Assembly (NCBI GenBank): GCA_030765065.1
Contig: CM060990.1
Location: 662,668,618 to 662,732,617, forward strand
DNA: 64,000 nt
DNA from: Deroplatys truncata
Taxonomy: Eukaryota > Arthropoda > Insecta > Mantodea > Mantidae
Direction of reading: 5' to 3'
Under the pieces are notes generated by a model. The model had not been told where the DNA came from, did no database searches, and worked only from the letters and a program-made list of their open reading frames with translations. Position 1 is the stretch's first letter; every line of letters starts with the position of its first letter. Positions 53,926 to 63,715 of this stretch are shown one piece after another. A program made the translations under genes and the position numbers.

Positions 53926-54178
53926 AAACCTTAGCATTTCAAAAATAACCACGTTGAGGCTCCTCGCTGTGTTTTTCGTTTAAATCCATCCTGCTTTTTT
54001 TTCGAAAGAGTTGGCTCCCATTTAACAGCCTTACTCGCTGTTTCATAGAACGAATTGACAGCTTTCACAAGGTGAAATTCTGCATGCTGTACTAATTTCA
54101 TTAAAAATTCGTCATATTCCAAAGCTTTTAAAAGTTAATTAAAGGTCTTCAAAACCTGTAAGGCCATGGAATTACTGC
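53926..54178. other. no gene recognised
   Basis: No supportable feature. Confidence 0.4.
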
Positions 54179-54370
54179 AATTTTACGATTAAAAGGTATG
54201 CAGAATAACTAACGTACATGCCAAACCAGCTTTCTAAATCGTTAAGTATCCAGCTGGATAAAGGACTCTCGACATCTTTAAGAGTTGATATTAAAAATTC
54301 TTATGTGCTACATTTACATGACTCTATCTACCCTCTATCGCTTATTAGTGGATATACAAATTATTCTTAC
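54179..54370. repeat. 192-bp direct duplication, copy 1
   Basis: Matches 56967-57158 with about three mismatches. Roughly 110 bp is sequence found nowhere else in the window; the rest is the end of repeat A. Confidence 0.85.
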
Positions 54371-55175
54371 GAAGGTTTGTTTTCCTAACTACTGCATTTT
54401 AATCGAGATAAACCTTTCCGAAATGATTGCATTACACATTTCGTTACAAATACTAAGAGAATAACGACAGTGAAACGTTTCAGAACTGGACACACCTACG
54501 TTGGCCTTAAAATTCCATTCTCTTTCTATGACATTGCGAGCAGCAGCTGAAAATCGACATGGCTGTCAAAGAATGACAAAGTATTGAATAATTCGAACCA
54601 TTAATAACGAATATCTCGGAAATGGCTGATGCTACAAAAAAGTTATCCGAAATAAATTGTGTGTCTTAAAGAGATCTACATTTTTTGTGAAGTACTTTTT
54701 CGTCTATCGCTTAACGTTTATCAGTTGTACAAGATTATACAAAATTCCTTCCGAATGAAGTGGACTTCACAGGCTATTCCCAAAAAATTCAAGATATACA
54801 TTTTGTTTGTCATGTAAATATCTTTAATATATATTTTAATCAAAACCCTTAGAGCCATTTTTCAGAAAATAAACTAATTCGAAAAATGACCCATGTAAAG
54901 GGTAGTTTGGGGTGGGGTATTTTCTTGAAAATCTTCGTGTCGCATCTTTGGAAGGTGCTGAACTGAAATACCAAGTTTGGTATTTACCCCACATTTCGTT
55001 TTTGAGTTACGCTGTTCATAGTCACTCTCTCGCACACGGAAATTTTTCTAGAAACGCCTTTTTTATTCAGAGGACCTCAAAGCATGTCTTTACGGTGAAA
55101 TCTCGATATCAAATTTTTGGGTGGAATGCAAAATATTCTCTACTTACTATGTATGTGATAGACAAATTGAAAATC
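54290..55175 (-). repeat. repeat A, reverse copy
   Basis: 'ctctatctaccctctatcgc' to 'tacttactatgtatgtgata'. Near complete. Confidence 0.82.
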
Positions 55176-55540
55176 TCACGTGAACAGCTATTCTTCTATC
55201 TATTTTATAGTAATCGCCATAAAACTTTTGCCTAGTAACTATTTTCAATTAGGCAACATGGATTTAATTACCTACTTGCAAGCACAGAAAGTGCTTTGTC
55301 ACAAAAGAGTTTTCGTCATGAACTCATGTGGGAGGGGGAAAAAACTGAATCCCACCAAGTAGACTTTGACCTGCATTAGTTAAACAATGAACATTTTGGA
55401 GATAGATGCGAAACCAAATTATTTTAATAAACGCTGTCCATTAATGAGATTTTACATTTTTCTCGTAACACTTTGTCTGTTTTACGAGCTAAACAACATT
55501 TGCAAGAATAAAGATGACGACAAAATCATCATGGGAAATT
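55176..55540. other. no gene recognised
   Basis: No supportable feature. Confidence 0.4.
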
Positions 55541-56525
55541 TACCGGATGTTTCAGAATTACTTTTACAAACTTCGGGTATGGGTTCCTCACACCAAAAGA
55601 AGGAAAAAATGTTCATATGAACATATGTCCCATAATCCTTGGTTTTCGCGGTATTCCTGTCACAATGAAAGTGTGAATTCAATGTGCCTTCGGGGTGCAA
55701 CCTCAAAACCTCATTTCTCTATGCATTCATAGAAGGCGTTGACCCATTTTACTACATACGGTAGATGGCGAAGTGTTGCCATGGAGACTTGTTTACGTTT
55801 GTAATTTGTCATTAGTCCGTCTTCAACGTTTCAATTGTGTACATGTAGTGAGTTAACTGCACGTGTTTCGTTCCACCATTGCTGGATATTCATTTCGTGA
55901 ACAGGCAAACATGATTTTTATGTATGGTCGCGCGAATGGTAATGGACGCGAGGCTGCACGGCTCTATCAGATGGAGTTTCCAGACCGAAGACAAGCGAGT
56001 CATCCAACCTTTGTCGCTGTTTATCGTCGCCTTGCTGATAAATGTGATAAATGCCTGGCTCTGGCACATTTTAGTAGCATTGTTCGAGAAGCACTGACTG
56101 GTATCTACCATGACCGATGGATAGGCAGAGGAGGACCAGTTCCATGGTCTGCACGTTCTCCCGACCTCAATCCTGTGGATTTTTACCTTAGGGGGCATCT
56201 TAAATCATTGGTTTATGGAGCAGCCATCCCGGATGCAGAAACGCTTCATCGACGTGTCATGGAAGCCTGCGAAACCATTCGACACCATCCCGGAGGTTTT
56301 GACAGGATGCGACATTCCATGATTCGTCGAGTACAGGCAAGCAAGAGGAGGACATTTCGAGCATTTATTATGAGTTTTGTGTGTTATAAGTGTACCAGTG
56401 TGTTGAACACCTCCTAATGAGAAAACAAAGGATTATGGGACATATATTCATATGGACTTTTTTCCTTCTTGTGGTGTAAGGAACCCATACCCGAAGTTTA
56501 TAAAAGTATTTCTGAAACACCTGTA
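55541..56525 (+). mobile_element. mariner-like element with ~100-bp TIRs, deletion derivative with intact frame
   Basis: TIRs (55541-55640 and about 56425-56525) share 'aaacttcgggtatgggttcc' in opposite orientation. They are bounded by TA. 985 bp including a complete 184-codon frame. An X-box-like motif GTTGCCATGGAGAC lies at 55775-55788, upstream of the ORF. Confidence 0.82.
55863..56417 (+). CDS. short mariner-like transposase: HTH joined in frame to C-terminus
   Basis: 184 aa. Residues about 10-60 are the DUF4817-type HTH: REQANMIFMYGRANGNGREA, RLYQMEFPDRRQASHPTF, VYRRLAD. Right after it the frame jumps to the C-terminal third: ALTGIYHDRWIGRGGPVPWS, ARSPDLNPVDFYLRGHLKSL, then a helical end (ETLHRRVMEACETI, MIRRVQASKRR). 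'SPDLNPVDFY' holds the last catalytic Asp; the first two catalytic positions are deleted, so no transposition activity is expected. The deletion (about 150 codons compared with a typical ~350-aa protein) preserved the frame and no stop has accumulated. It could bind element ends and compete with full transposase. The tail beyond RRTFRAF reads into the TIR. Confidence 0.75.
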   Translation: MFRSTIAGYSFREQANMIFMYGRANGNGREAARLYQMEFPDRRQASHPTFVAVYRRLADKCDKCLALAHFSSIVREALTGIYHDRWIGRGGPVPWSARSPDLNPVDFYLRGHLKSLVYGAAIPDAETLHRRVMEACETIRHHPGGFDRMRHSMIRRVQASKRRTFRAFIMSFVCYKCTSVLNTS

Positions 56526-56708
56526 TATGCCATACCAATTTCCCGAACATTTGAAACTTTAATACAAATCTTTACCCATTTTTTTCTGAAAAATAAATAA
56601 TGAACAATTTTCTATGCAAATGATGTTTGCAGTGTAAGAAATTCGAACTTCTTCGCCTTGCGTCCTCCAAACCTGCCAAACAGCTATGAAATGTTGTACC
56701 TACTTTTT

Positions 56709-56784
<76 letters not shown>

Positions 56785-56966
56785 CGTTGCACAACTGTGA
56801 ATACTGTACTGAAACTAAACTAAAGGCCAGTTGATTTCTAACGCCCGTTTTTACAGCATATAGCACCAAAGGCGGTGGGCACTGATGATGCATGAAATGA
56901 AATGTTATGGTAGTTGGAAAACGTTGGAAACAAAACGTTAGGATACCTCCCCAATATTTGCTAGAT
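56526..56966. repeat. (TC)n(AC)n microsatellite in otherwise featureless stretch
   Basis: TC run at about 56710-56747 followed by an AC run to about 56782. No gene around it. Confidence 0.8.
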
Positions 56967-57158
56967 AATTTTACGATTAAAAGGCATGCAGAATAACTAA
57001 GGTACATGCCAAACCAGCTTTCTAAATCGTTAAGTATCCAGCTGGATAAAGGACTCTCGACATCTTTAAGAGTTGATATTAAAAATTCTTATGTGTTACA
57101 TTTACATGACTCTATCTACCCTCTATCGCTTATTAGTGGATATACAAATTATTCTTAC
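56967..57158. repeat. 192-bp direct duplication, copy 2
   Basis: Second copy of 54179-54370, 2788 bp further. The repeat A part is cut after about 60 bp and followed by SINE-5. Confidence 0.85.
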
Positions 57159-57184
57159 CAAGTAGAAGAAAGCGTAGATAAAAA

Positions 57185-57330
57185 CTCAGCGAGGGCCGTA
57201 CGGGCGTGATTGAAACCATGGACCTGCGTCCTCGAGTCCGTGTCTAACGACCTCGACCACCCGAACTGTGTATGATCCCTGGCTTAGTGTGGTATAGGTA
57301 GGAGGGAAGTCTTAATACGTTTCATTTTGT
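57185..57330 (-). mobile_element. SINE-5 copy, reverse
   Basis: In reverse: 'gggtggtcgaggtcgttaga', 'cgaggacgcaggtcca' and 'ggtttcaatcacgcc', a tRNA-like head as at 32222. Continues with 'ggagggaagt'-type sequence. Confidence 0.6.
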
Positions 57331-58012
57331 TATTAAACAATTTAGACTAAAACAAAAGTACTTATGTTGCAGCCTCATTAATCGTGGGGTACTATCTAGA
57401 GAATTCCATAAGAACAAAGCATTTCTGCATTAGTTTTTACAGCTCCACGCTGTTATGTGATTTTTTATTTTTATTTTAACGTTAGTAACTAAATCTCCAA
57501 TGCATACGATTTAGAAAATTAAAATTACATTACCATGATATTATAAAAGCTAACGGGAATAATGTTATTTGTGGTAGTCTCTTTAAAGTTTTCACAACAA
57601 AATGCTAAAGTTCTGAAATACTTCTCTATAAATTGGATTCAGACATTAAAAATACATTTTCTTGGTCTAAACATTTAATCGGAGAAACAATTCGTATTGT
57701 ATCTTTAAACAGTGTAAATATGATGAAATTTGGATGAGAGTAAGAAATGTAAAATGTAAATACTAACATAACCCACACTGAAAAAGAAAAAAAATGCTCA
57801 GATTATGAAAACTGAATCAGACGGAATCAGCGACCGTATGGTGATTACCACCCATTTTATGACGGCACGCTTGATATTATTTGTATTCTTTACATATGCC
57901 TTTAAGTCTGCCAGCTCTGCTGTATAGTTGTATCCCTTCCTGCATTCACAGAAAGCCAGTCACCTCAGCATTCAACAGCCCTAGGAGGCTTAATCAGACA
58001 AGTAATGCCTTA
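57331..58012. other. no gene recognised
   Basis: AT-rich, no supportable gene. Confidence 0.4.
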
Positions 58013-58315
58013 TATGGGGTGGCGCACGAAAAACCGGCGCGATTACAGACTGTCCATTGTCCCCCGCCAATTGTCACCTACTGTTGCGACTATGTTTTGT
58101 TTTGTATTGTCAGTATGAAAGCCGTAAGACTTGGTTCAGACATGTGAAGTAAATGTCTCAAGGAGATGTATTCTCTTCAAGAAAGAATCGCCGTAGTGGA
58201 GGCGTAGTGTCTGCCGCTTCATTTAAGAAAACGCGGAACATTTCTGCAAACAAGTTTCGGCGTTTCCATACCAGCAAAGAGCAGTATACAGGATTTGGTG
58301 TACGAGGGGCGTCCA
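58013..58315 (+). pseudogene. mariner-like element 5' end with HTH relic
   Basis: 'ggggtggcgcacgaaaaacc' near 58017 looks like an element terminus. From 58164 the frame reads EMYSLQERIAVVEA and stops. A second frame carries SFKKTRNISANKF, and the first resumes GVSIPAKSSIQDLV. Together they form a DUF4817-type HTH ('Y...ERI..VE', 'SF..TR..FA.KFPGV..P..SSI..LV'). At least two frameshifts. It runs into the palindrome at 58318. Confidence 0.55.
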
Positions 58316-58317
58316 AT

Positions 58318-59224
58318 AAGCAAGTTTCCCTATTTTATAAAAAACATTACACACAATTGATCATGTTGAATTAATTGTATTTATATTGTACACTCCTTCT
58401 GTTACTTTTCTACATATTCAACATGTTTTTCCAAGCATTTTTGGGGACCGGACACAGGTTTTTCCAAGCCAGTGTTGTACCAGGTCGGGTCCTGTGCTCG
58501 CAACCAGCTGTTCACTGATTTGACTTCATCATCGGTGTTAAAAGTGCTTACCTTTGAGTTGGAGGAACATTTGAAAATCACTTGGGGCAAGCTCCAGAGG
58601 ATACGAGGAAACTTCCAAGCTGAATCTTGACCCAGGTGGAGCTCAGAAGATTCAACTGGGAAGTTTTCTCGCATCTTCCATATTCCCCAGATCTTTTCCC
58701 AAGTGATTTTCACATGTTCCCCTGACTCAAAGGTCATCATGGAGGTAAGCACCTTAACACCGTGACGAAGATGATCAGAAGTGAACCAGAAGTCGGGTCT
58801 TGTGCTCGTAACCAGTACTTACATCCATGATGACCTTTGAGCCAGGGTAACATGTGAAAATCACTTGGGAAAAGATCTGGTGGATATGTAGGATACGAGA
58901 AAACTTCCCAGTTGAATCTTCTGAGCTCCGCCTGGGTCAAGATTCAACTTGGAAGTTTTCTCGTATCCTCCATATTCACCACAGCTTGCCCCACGTGATA
59001 TTCGCATGTTCCTCCAACTCAAAGGTAAAAACTTTTAACACCGATGATGAAGTCAAATCAGTGAACAGCTGGTTGCGAGCACAGGACCCGACCTGGTACA
59101 ACACTGGCTTGGAAAAACATGTTGACTATGTAGAAAAGTAACAGAAGGATTGTACAATATAAATAAAATTAATTCAACATGATCAATTGTGTGTAGTGTT
59201 TTTTATAAAATAGAGAAACTTACC
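58318..59224. mobile_element. foldback element: nested palindrome of mariner transposase 3' ends
   Basis: The two arms (about 58318-58741 and 58826-59224) are inverted copies. Each arm ends inward from 'aagtttccctattttataa' or its match and encodes on its outgoing strand the mariner C-terminus (VNSWLRAQDPTWYNTGLEK … YVEK). Within each arm is a smaller inverted repeat (about 58560-58730 and 58845-59015). The central minus frame contains FNWEVFSY, PPDLFPSDFHMLPWLKGH, the block with the last catalytic Asp. So four alternately inverted copies of one ~80-bp core sit in one locus. Confidence 0.75.
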
Positions 59225-59832
59225 ACAGGGTCAGTTGCAAACACAAAAAAGAATCGAACCCCGTCCGTTCGTACACCTGCTGTGATCGCGATTCGAGCAC
59301 GAATGATCCATAGTCCTAAGAAGTCGACACATAGAATTGTCGCGTACTGTCCATTCCAAACCAGAGTTCCCTCTGATGTTAACAGAAACACGTGCTTATG
59401 CTTGTCACGAATCCAAGAACACACTCTTACACCAACGTAAATAGTTCCTTAATGCATGTATTGTATCATGAAATATTCGGGCAGGAAACGCATAGAACTG
59501 CACATTTTATTGCAGTTATCATAAGAACTCATTGCTAAAAGTAATGGATATATACCAACTGTTAAGAGATTACAAAATATGATTTTTGTCTGCTGTTGCG
59601 CTAACGCCGAGAGTATCCTGCTTGTTAATACCAACTGTGTGCATGACTGCCATTCTCTTGCATATACAAGAAATGCAGCAATGAATTCCCAGAGGTGCTA
59701 TCTGAGAACCAAATTAACACTTTGCGTAACACAGGAAATATGGTAAGCGAACAGGTATTCATAATAAGAAGGCACACGTATGCTCAGCTCAGGTCAAATC
59801 TTGTGATTTAGTCAGTTGGTATTAGAGTTCTC

Positions 59833-60054
59833 ATGGCAGAGGAAGGTGCGTGTGGTGCGAATAAACTATTCAAACACAAAAGCGGCAAACAGTTAAAATG
59901 TGGCGAAAAACAAACAATACTTAATATATTCAACTCACTATCAGACAAATACCTGACACTTGCGTTAGTGCATATTACGAAACTAATGTCCGATTTTACA
60001 GGCGTTTCAGTGAGAAGTGTAACCAAAGCGTGCAGGGAATATAAACACACATAA
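59833..60054 (+). pseudogene. transposase N-terminal part (IS630-type)
   Basis: 73 aa from the ATG at 59833: LFKHKSGKQLKCGEKQTILN, IFNSLSDKY, VHITKLMSDFTGVSVRSVTK, ACREYKHT, then TAA. It fits the homeodomain-like HTH at the start of insect IS630/Tc1-type transposases ('KSG..L...EK..I.NVF', 'TGVS.RTV'). The rest of the DNA-binding part and the whole DDE core are missing, apparently by the internal deletion that joins it to the tail at 60118. The HTH itself has no stop or frameshift, so a short DNA-binding peptide could in principle be made. Confidence 0.62.
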
Positions 60055-60117
60055 GAGAACATAGAAGAGGAGAATCAAATGTGGGAATTTGTTTTGTGTG
60101 CGACACTGCTGTGGAAG

Positions 60118-60232
60118 TGTGGATAAGCTTGTCATTATTTTGGAGATCAGTTCTGATTCCGATGTGACAGTTGAGTCATCTTCGGAGGATTCGGATTTCG
60201 GTGCTGCACTTTTGTCCGAGGATTGTGATTAA
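60118..60232 (+). pseudogene. transposase acidic C-terminal tail (IS630-type)
   Basis: The frame reads VDKLVIILEISSDSDVTVES, SSEDSDFGAALLSEDCD, stop at 60230. An acidic, serine-rich end after a short 'V..L.I.L' strand is the same kind of tail as at 5024-5160. Out of frame with, or separated from, the N-terminal ORF. Confidence 0.5.
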
Positions 60233-60464
60233 CGTAAGTAAAATGTTCATTTCCGCATATTTATAAAATCGATTGTTACCTCAGGTTGAATTTTGAACTA
60301 TGATTCTCACGAAGGACGCCTTTTTGCAGATTGAAACGATGTTCAACAAGCACGTGAGAGGGCAACAAGCAGCCATTAGGGGCGGGGGATTGCGAACTAC
60401 TTTCACGCGGATAATACAAGAGTTTGTTTACTGTGAGAGGCACTCTGGTTTGGAATGGACAGTA

Positions 60465-60491
60465 GACCTACGCGAACGTTTCGCGTAGGTC
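60465..60491. other. perfect 12-bp-stem hairpin
   Basis: GACCTACGCGAA and its exact complement are separated by CGT. It begins immediately after the TA at the right edge of the transposon at 59345-60464. Confidence 0.9.
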
Positions 60492-60519
60492 TTGTCAACG
60501 TGTTTTACACCACATAGGG

Positions 60520-61190
60520 ATCTGAAGCCTCACAAAATGACATGTATCCAAGAACTGAAGGAGGAAGACAAGGCAAAACGTGAGAATTACTGTACACGGC
60601 TATGTCAAACAACTGAGAGTGAAATGTTGGATCCACCGCTGTGTTGAGTGATGAAGCCTGGTTCCATCTGACAGGACATGAACACCAGATACTGGTCAAC
60701 AAACAATTCATGAGGAGCCTCTTCACGATAAAAAATCGGAGTGTGGTTTGCTGTGTCAGCAAGTTGGATTGTGGGTCCTATATTTTTTTAAACAGTGAAC
60801 ACTGATGTGTATATGCGTATCTTTGAGGAAGTTTACGCCCCCATGAACACTCGTACGCTGTCTTTGAATAGGATGGGGCGACCTGTCACACTTCACGGGA
60901 GCCAATCTCTCGAATTCATGAAAGATTCACAGAAGAAAGGACTGTCAGCAAAGATCTGTGGCTGTTGCGTTCGCCGGACCTAACCACTTGTGACGTTTGC
61001 CTGTGGGGGAGTCCAAAGGGAAAAGTGTATGCAAATAATCCAAGGACATTAGAAGACTTGAAGGACAATATTCGTAATGAAATTTTGAGAATTGATGCAA
61101 CAGAGTTGCGCAAAATGCATAATAACATGTTGGGGCGCGCGCAAAAATGCATTGAAGCACAAGGAGGTCATTTTCAGCACCTAATGTAAA
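60520..61190 (+). pseudogene. mariner-like transposase, decayed catalytic part
   Basis: Several frames together give most of the catalytic half: LKPHKMTCIQELKEEDKAKR, VWFAVSASWIVGPIF, NTDVYMRIFEEVYAP, MRSPDLTTCDVCLWGSPKGK, VYANNPRTLEDLKDNIRNEI, IDATELRKMHNNMLGRAQKC, IEAQGGHFQHLM. The 'SPDLTTCD' block keeps the last catalytic Asp region and the C-terminus is complete. There are stops and frameshifts in the region 60640-60960; the final 75 codons (60965-61189) are open. The HTH was not recognised upstream. No clear TIRs. Confidence 0.75.
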
Positions 61191-61864
61191 AGACAAGGTT
61201 GTTTCAGTAAGTACAGACCTTTGCTTTAGCTTATTTTTTATTTCTTTTATTTATTTATCATCTCTTTATCTAATTTGTTTGTATCTGCTGGTGGCGGGTC
61301 GGCTTTTCGTGCAGCACCCCGTAAAACACTTATAAACACAGGAAACTTCTTCTGTAAATAACGTGATCAAAAACCTGCAAGAAATAAAAGCCTCCCCCCC
61401 CCAGAAAAATGGACCAGAAGACAAACAGTACTTCCAGAGCACAAAAAATGTCGTCAGGAGAGAAGAAAGTAAACCAAAACGCAGAAGACTTCCGTCATTA
61501 GCAGTGAAAGAGTTATAAAAATCTAATAAAGGAAGAGGATTAGATATAATGCTTATGTACAGCAGCTTAAAAGGCTACACGATGATTCGGTATAGAATAG
61601 TAATTGCAGAATCCACAAAGCAGGGAGTAATTATTTGTTCACAGAAAAACTAAAAGGTCAAATAGTGGATACGAGTTAACGAGATTACTGGAGAGAGTAA
61701 TCCAGTCCTTGAGGTTTATAATTATTCCTTTGTACGGTACATTACCCTGAGCAGTAATCACTCAATAATATCGCGCACTAAAATATAAATTGGCCAGAAA
61801 TAGCCTTGATGCATTCCATTGAATGAAACGTTTTAACGAATAGGTTTCTGTATGTAAGAAATAA
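61191..61864. other. no gene recognised; C run
   Basis: No gene. A C run at about 61394-61403. Confidence 0.4.
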
Positions 61865-62200
61865 GGCGGCGCAGTGGCCGAGGCGGCCCGGGTTCAATCC
61901 CAGGGACCTGCATGTGGGATTTGTGGTGGACGAAGCGGCGTCTGGGCGTGTTTTCTCCGGGTTCTCCGGTTTCCCCCGCCATTCATTCCACCAACTGCTC
62001 CATCATCACCTTTCCTTTCATCCATTTCACCATCTACTTCCTTCATCCTACACCAGGCATCGGGCTGATCACCCATCCTGGAGTTTCTGTCTGATCCATG
62101 CGTGTCTGCTCCTCGACGGGCCTCTGACCCCAGGCACCCGTCCGTAAGTCCTGGGGGGTGTAAGTCCTACATAAGAGGAGGGTAAACAAATAATGAATGA
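61865..62200 (+). mobile_element. SINE-1 lacking the middle of its tRNA head
   Basis: The head goes from 'gcagtggccgag' straight to 'gcggcccgggttcaatccc', dropping the D-loop/anticodon part between two CGAG words. Otherwise complete. Perfect 13-bp TSD ATGTAAGAAATAA (61852-61864, 62201-62213). Confidence 0.9.
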
Positions 62201-62213
62201 ATGTAAGAAATAA

Positions 62214-62929
62214 ACAAAATCCTAGATTTTGCAGACTTCTGGATCTTTTATACACGATAAAATATCAGATAGAGCCTTTTAGTCTCTTTCCCCTCCTTGG
62301 CTATTTTGCTAATTATTCCAGGCGGAAATTATAACCGCCGCCTGCCTTCTTTGTTGCCATCCGCTAACTCTTTTACCTTCACCGTTTTATATTTTGGTTT
62401 CCTTTGGTTAATTGTAGAGCAGATGACTTTTGATAAATTAGAGACCGAAGAAATATCTTTAATGTTTGTTATTCCGATATTCGATACTCGATACTCACTT
62501 TATAAAGAAAACTGTATCGGAATGTTTGCAGTCAAATAAATCATATAGTAATACAAATATATTTAGAATTCTTATTTCAGTTTTCGGATTTTCTCTTTTG
62601 TTATGTTTATTAGGTTTTACAATATTTGTTTTGTTTCTAATGCAACATTTCTCGTTCTTTATAACGTATTTCACGTTTGACGTTAATTTTTCTTTTTCTT
62701 TCTCTCATTCACAATTAATACATTTTTAATTGACCTTTCACAGCATGCAAATGCTTTATGCAAATATTATTATACAAATGGTATTTTTAAATAGTAACAA
62801 TTATTATTTATGACGCAATGTATTCGTAACAATAATATATGTGAATTTCCGTCCACTCCCTTGGATTTGTGATTTTAGTATGGCTTAGCAAATTTATTTA
62901 ATATATCCATTCCTTTCATAAATAACTGC
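62214..62929. other. no gene recognised
   Basis: Very AT-rich. ORFs are hydrophobic and unconvincing. Confidence 0.4.
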
Positions 62930-63715
62930 ATCAGATTTCACCAGAATTACATGTTTTGAGACTCCCTGAATCCCCCCCCCCAAAAGCAGTTTTAGAAAAA
63001 GGTCTGTGTGTTTGTGTGTGTGAGTGAAGAGCATAACTCAAAAAGAAAACGTCGGATAAATACCATACTTGGAATTTAGGTTCAGTGCCTTCCAAAGTTG
63101 CGACACAAAGATTTTCAAGAAAATCCCCCAACTTAAACTACCCTTTACATGGAACATTTTTCGAAACTGTTGCTCTTCTCCAAAATGGTTCTAATGATTT
63201 TGATTGAAATACCATATATTAAATATATTTACATGACAAATAAAATGTATATCTTGAATTGCCGCAAATAGCCTGTGAAGTCTTCTTCATTCGGAAGGAA
63301 TTTTTATATAATCTTGTATAACTGGTAAACGTTAAGCGATAGACGAAAACGTACTACGCAAGAAATGTAGTTATCTTTAAAACACACAACTTATTTCAAA
63401 TATCTTTTTTGTGTCATCAGCCATTTCCGAGATATCGTTCGATTGCTCAGCTCTTTTAAGTCCTGTCGACATACAGTTGTTTCTCGAGATGTCATGGAGA
63501 GAGTATGGAATTTTAAGGCCAGCGTATAGCGTCCAGTTCTTGAGCATTTGATTATCGCTGTTTCCTTTGCATCTATAAGGAAATGTTTAACACCAGCTAT
63601 TTCCGGAAGGGTTATCTCAAATAAAATGAAGTAGATAGGAAAATAAACTTTCGTAAGAATAATTTGTATACCCACTTATCGATAGAGGGAAGAGAAAGTC
63701 ATGTGAATGTAACAC
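62930..63715 (+). repeat. repeat A, forward copy, 5' end missing
   Basis: Starts inside the family at 'cagatttcaccagaattaca', has a C run and TG tract (62974-63022), and ends 'agaaagtcatgtgaatgtaa'. Confidence 0.82.

Larger units (their letters stand above)
59345..60464 (+). mobile_element. IS630/Tc1-type transposon, internally deleted
   Basis: Ends TACTGTCCATTCCAAACCAG (59345) and its complement (ending 60464) form TIRs of about 20 bp with TA at both edges. They carry the N- and C-terminal ends of an IS630-type transposase, as does 4081-5504, but the TIRs differ, so this is another family. Confidence 0.72.

Noticed and set aside
62297-62729. Two hydrophobic ORFs that could be small membrane proteins
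   Set aside because: Very AT-rich region with Phe/Leu-rich composition expected by chance; no start context or conserved motif.
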